Assembly (NCBI RefSeq): GCF_001597725.1
Contig: NZ_LUTR01000002.1
Location: forward strand, 186,001 to 250,000
Reading direction: 5' to 3'
Source of the DNA: Neptuniibacter marinus
Lineage (GTDB): Bacteria > Pseudomonadota > Gammaproteobacteria > Pseudomonadales > Balneatricaceae
Length of the DNA: 64,000 nucleotides
Part shown: one piece after another, positions 63,345 to 64,000 of the stretch
Position numbering within the stretch: position 1 is the stretch's first letter
Layout of the letters: each line of letters starts with the position of its first letter
Made by a program: the position numbers and the translations under genes
Notes under the pieces: generated by a model
Told to the model about the DNA's origin: nothing
Databases searched by the model: none
Seen by the model: the letters and a program-made list of their open reading frames with translations, nothing else

Positions 63345-64000
63345 TTACTCTTTAATTGGCCGTTTTGCCAGTGTAGGTAAATTCCCAGATAAGCCCATAG
63401 CATCCTGAACAATATGGTTTTTTATAGGAGCCAACTGATCTAGAAGATTCATCCCCATATTTCGTGCCAATCGCAATAAAGGCTGCTTGTTATCAAACAA
63501 ACGTTTAAAGCCCTCCATTGCAGCTGACATTTGAAGATTTTCTGTACGTCTCGCACGCTGAAAACGCTTTAGAACGTTTTCACTTCCAATACTCTCGTCT
63601 CGATTTTTCGCCTCAAGCAACGTATCCACCAGCTGAGCAGCATCCATTAAACCTAAATTCACGCCCTGCCCAGCTAACGGATGTATAGTATGTGCAGCGT
63701 CACCAATAGCCGCAAAATTTTGTTCCACATAGCGCTTAGCATGGCGCTGCTTTAACGGAAAAGAAAAACGTTTATCCACAGATAGAATCTGACCTAAACG
63801 CTGCTCAAAGGCCAGTTCAAGCTCAACACAAAAATCTTTATCATCTAATGCCATCAGCGTTTTTGCATGAAGAGGCGATGTTGACCAAACAATAGAGCAG
63901 TAATTTTCACGATCATCACTACTTAAAGGCAAGAAGGCTAAAGGCCCATCCTCAGTAAAACGTTGCCAAGCCGTTTCGCCATGCTGCTTTTCTGTTTTGA
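63345..64000 (-). CDS. FAD-dependent ubiquinone-pathway hydroxylase, partial (UbiI/VisC type)
   Basis: C-terminal 217 residues of a flavin monooxygenase; the 5' part lies beyond the right edge. The second FAD motif GDAAHTIHPLAGQGVNLGLM and the preceding AWQRFTEDGPLAFLPL place it in the UbiH/UbiF/UbiI family. The end, containing VQDAMGLSGNLP, resembles UbiI (VisC), which hydroxylates the ubiquinone ring at C5. The frame is open through the edge, so an apparent start at 63932 (TTG) is not real. UbiI-type genes lie near gcvTH in Pseudomonas too. Confidence 0.88.
   Translation of the reverse strand, partial: KTEKQHGETAWQRFTEDGPLAFLPLSSDDRENYCSIVWSTSPLHAKTLMALDDKDFCVELELAFEQRLGQILSVDKRFSFPLKQRHAKRYVEQNFAAIGDAAHTIHPLAGQGVNLGLMDAAQLVDTLLEAKNRDESIGSENVLKRFQRARRTENLQMSAAMEGFKRLFDNKQPLLRLARNMGMNLLDQLAPIKNHIVQDAMGLSGNLPTLAKRPIKE

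Noticed and set aside
63345..63932. Complete 195-residue gene starting at 63932
   Set aside because: The codon there is TTG, and the frame continues upstream with conserved family residues (AWQRFTEDGPLAF) to the window edge, so the gene is truncated by the window.

Overview
The window is chromosomal core DNA from a moderate-GC marine-type gammaproteobacterium. It looks most like an Oceanospirillales/Pseudomonas-relative. Two local gene orders support this. One is birA-coaX-SPOR-like-tRNA(Thr,Tyr,Gly,Thr)-tufB-tRNA(Trp)-secE-nusG. The other is HAD phosphatase/rppH/ptsP/TSUP/lgt/thyA/folA. Both follow layouts known from Pseudomonas. I cannot name the species. No CRISPR array, prophage or insertion sequence is visible.

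Region 1 (1-12.4 kb) is the accessory part. A histidine kinase, an NtrC-family sigma-54 activator and a periplasmic binding protein form one operon. It lies upstream of a second operon that encodes a five-component branched-chain-amino-acid/urea-type ABC importer whose last gene is an iron-type alcohol dehydrogenase. A succinate-semialdehyde dehydrogenase (gabD) follows. A near-consensus sigma-54 promoter (7605-7622) precedes the importer operon, and GAGCG/CGCTC dyads lie upstream of it and upstream of the kinase gene. The simplest reading is that a ligand is sensed through a dedicated binding protein and kinase, the regulator drives sigma-54 transcription, and the ligand is imported and oxidised from alcohol to aldehyde to acid. 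The substrate is unknown. This is the best candidate here for an undescribed system.

Region 2 (12.4-16.2 kb) holds the divergent pair ssb/uvrA with a degenerate LexA-like box between them.

Region 3 (16.2-48.5 kb) is one long minus-strand block of translation and transcription genes. In transcription order it runs tRNA(Thr-Tyr-Gly-Thr)-tufB-tRNA(Trp)-secE-nusG-rplKAJL-rpoBC-rpsLG-fusA-tufA, then the S10, spc and alpha operons ending in rplQ. Regulatory signals readable here include sigma-70 promoters with 17-bp spacers before the tRNA cluster, tRNA-Trp, rpsJ and rpsM; an L10 leader; a terminator-like hairpin between rplL and rpoB; and intrinsic-terminator-like hairpins in unexpected places (rpsM leader, rplN-rplX gap). 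The two tuf genes encode identical 407-residue proteins and differ by a single synonymous base that I could find, which indicates gene conversion.

Region 4 (48.5-58.6 kb) holds a SPOR-like protein, coaX, birA, folA, an inverted Vibrio-like thyA, lgt, a TSUP permease, an NRDE-family protein, ptsP, rppH and an HAD phosphatase. Region 5 (58.6-64 kb) holds a CBS protein, an aldo/keto reductase (tas), rlmI, gcvH, gcvT without gcvP, and the 3' part of a ubiI/visC-type hydroxylase that runs off the right edge.
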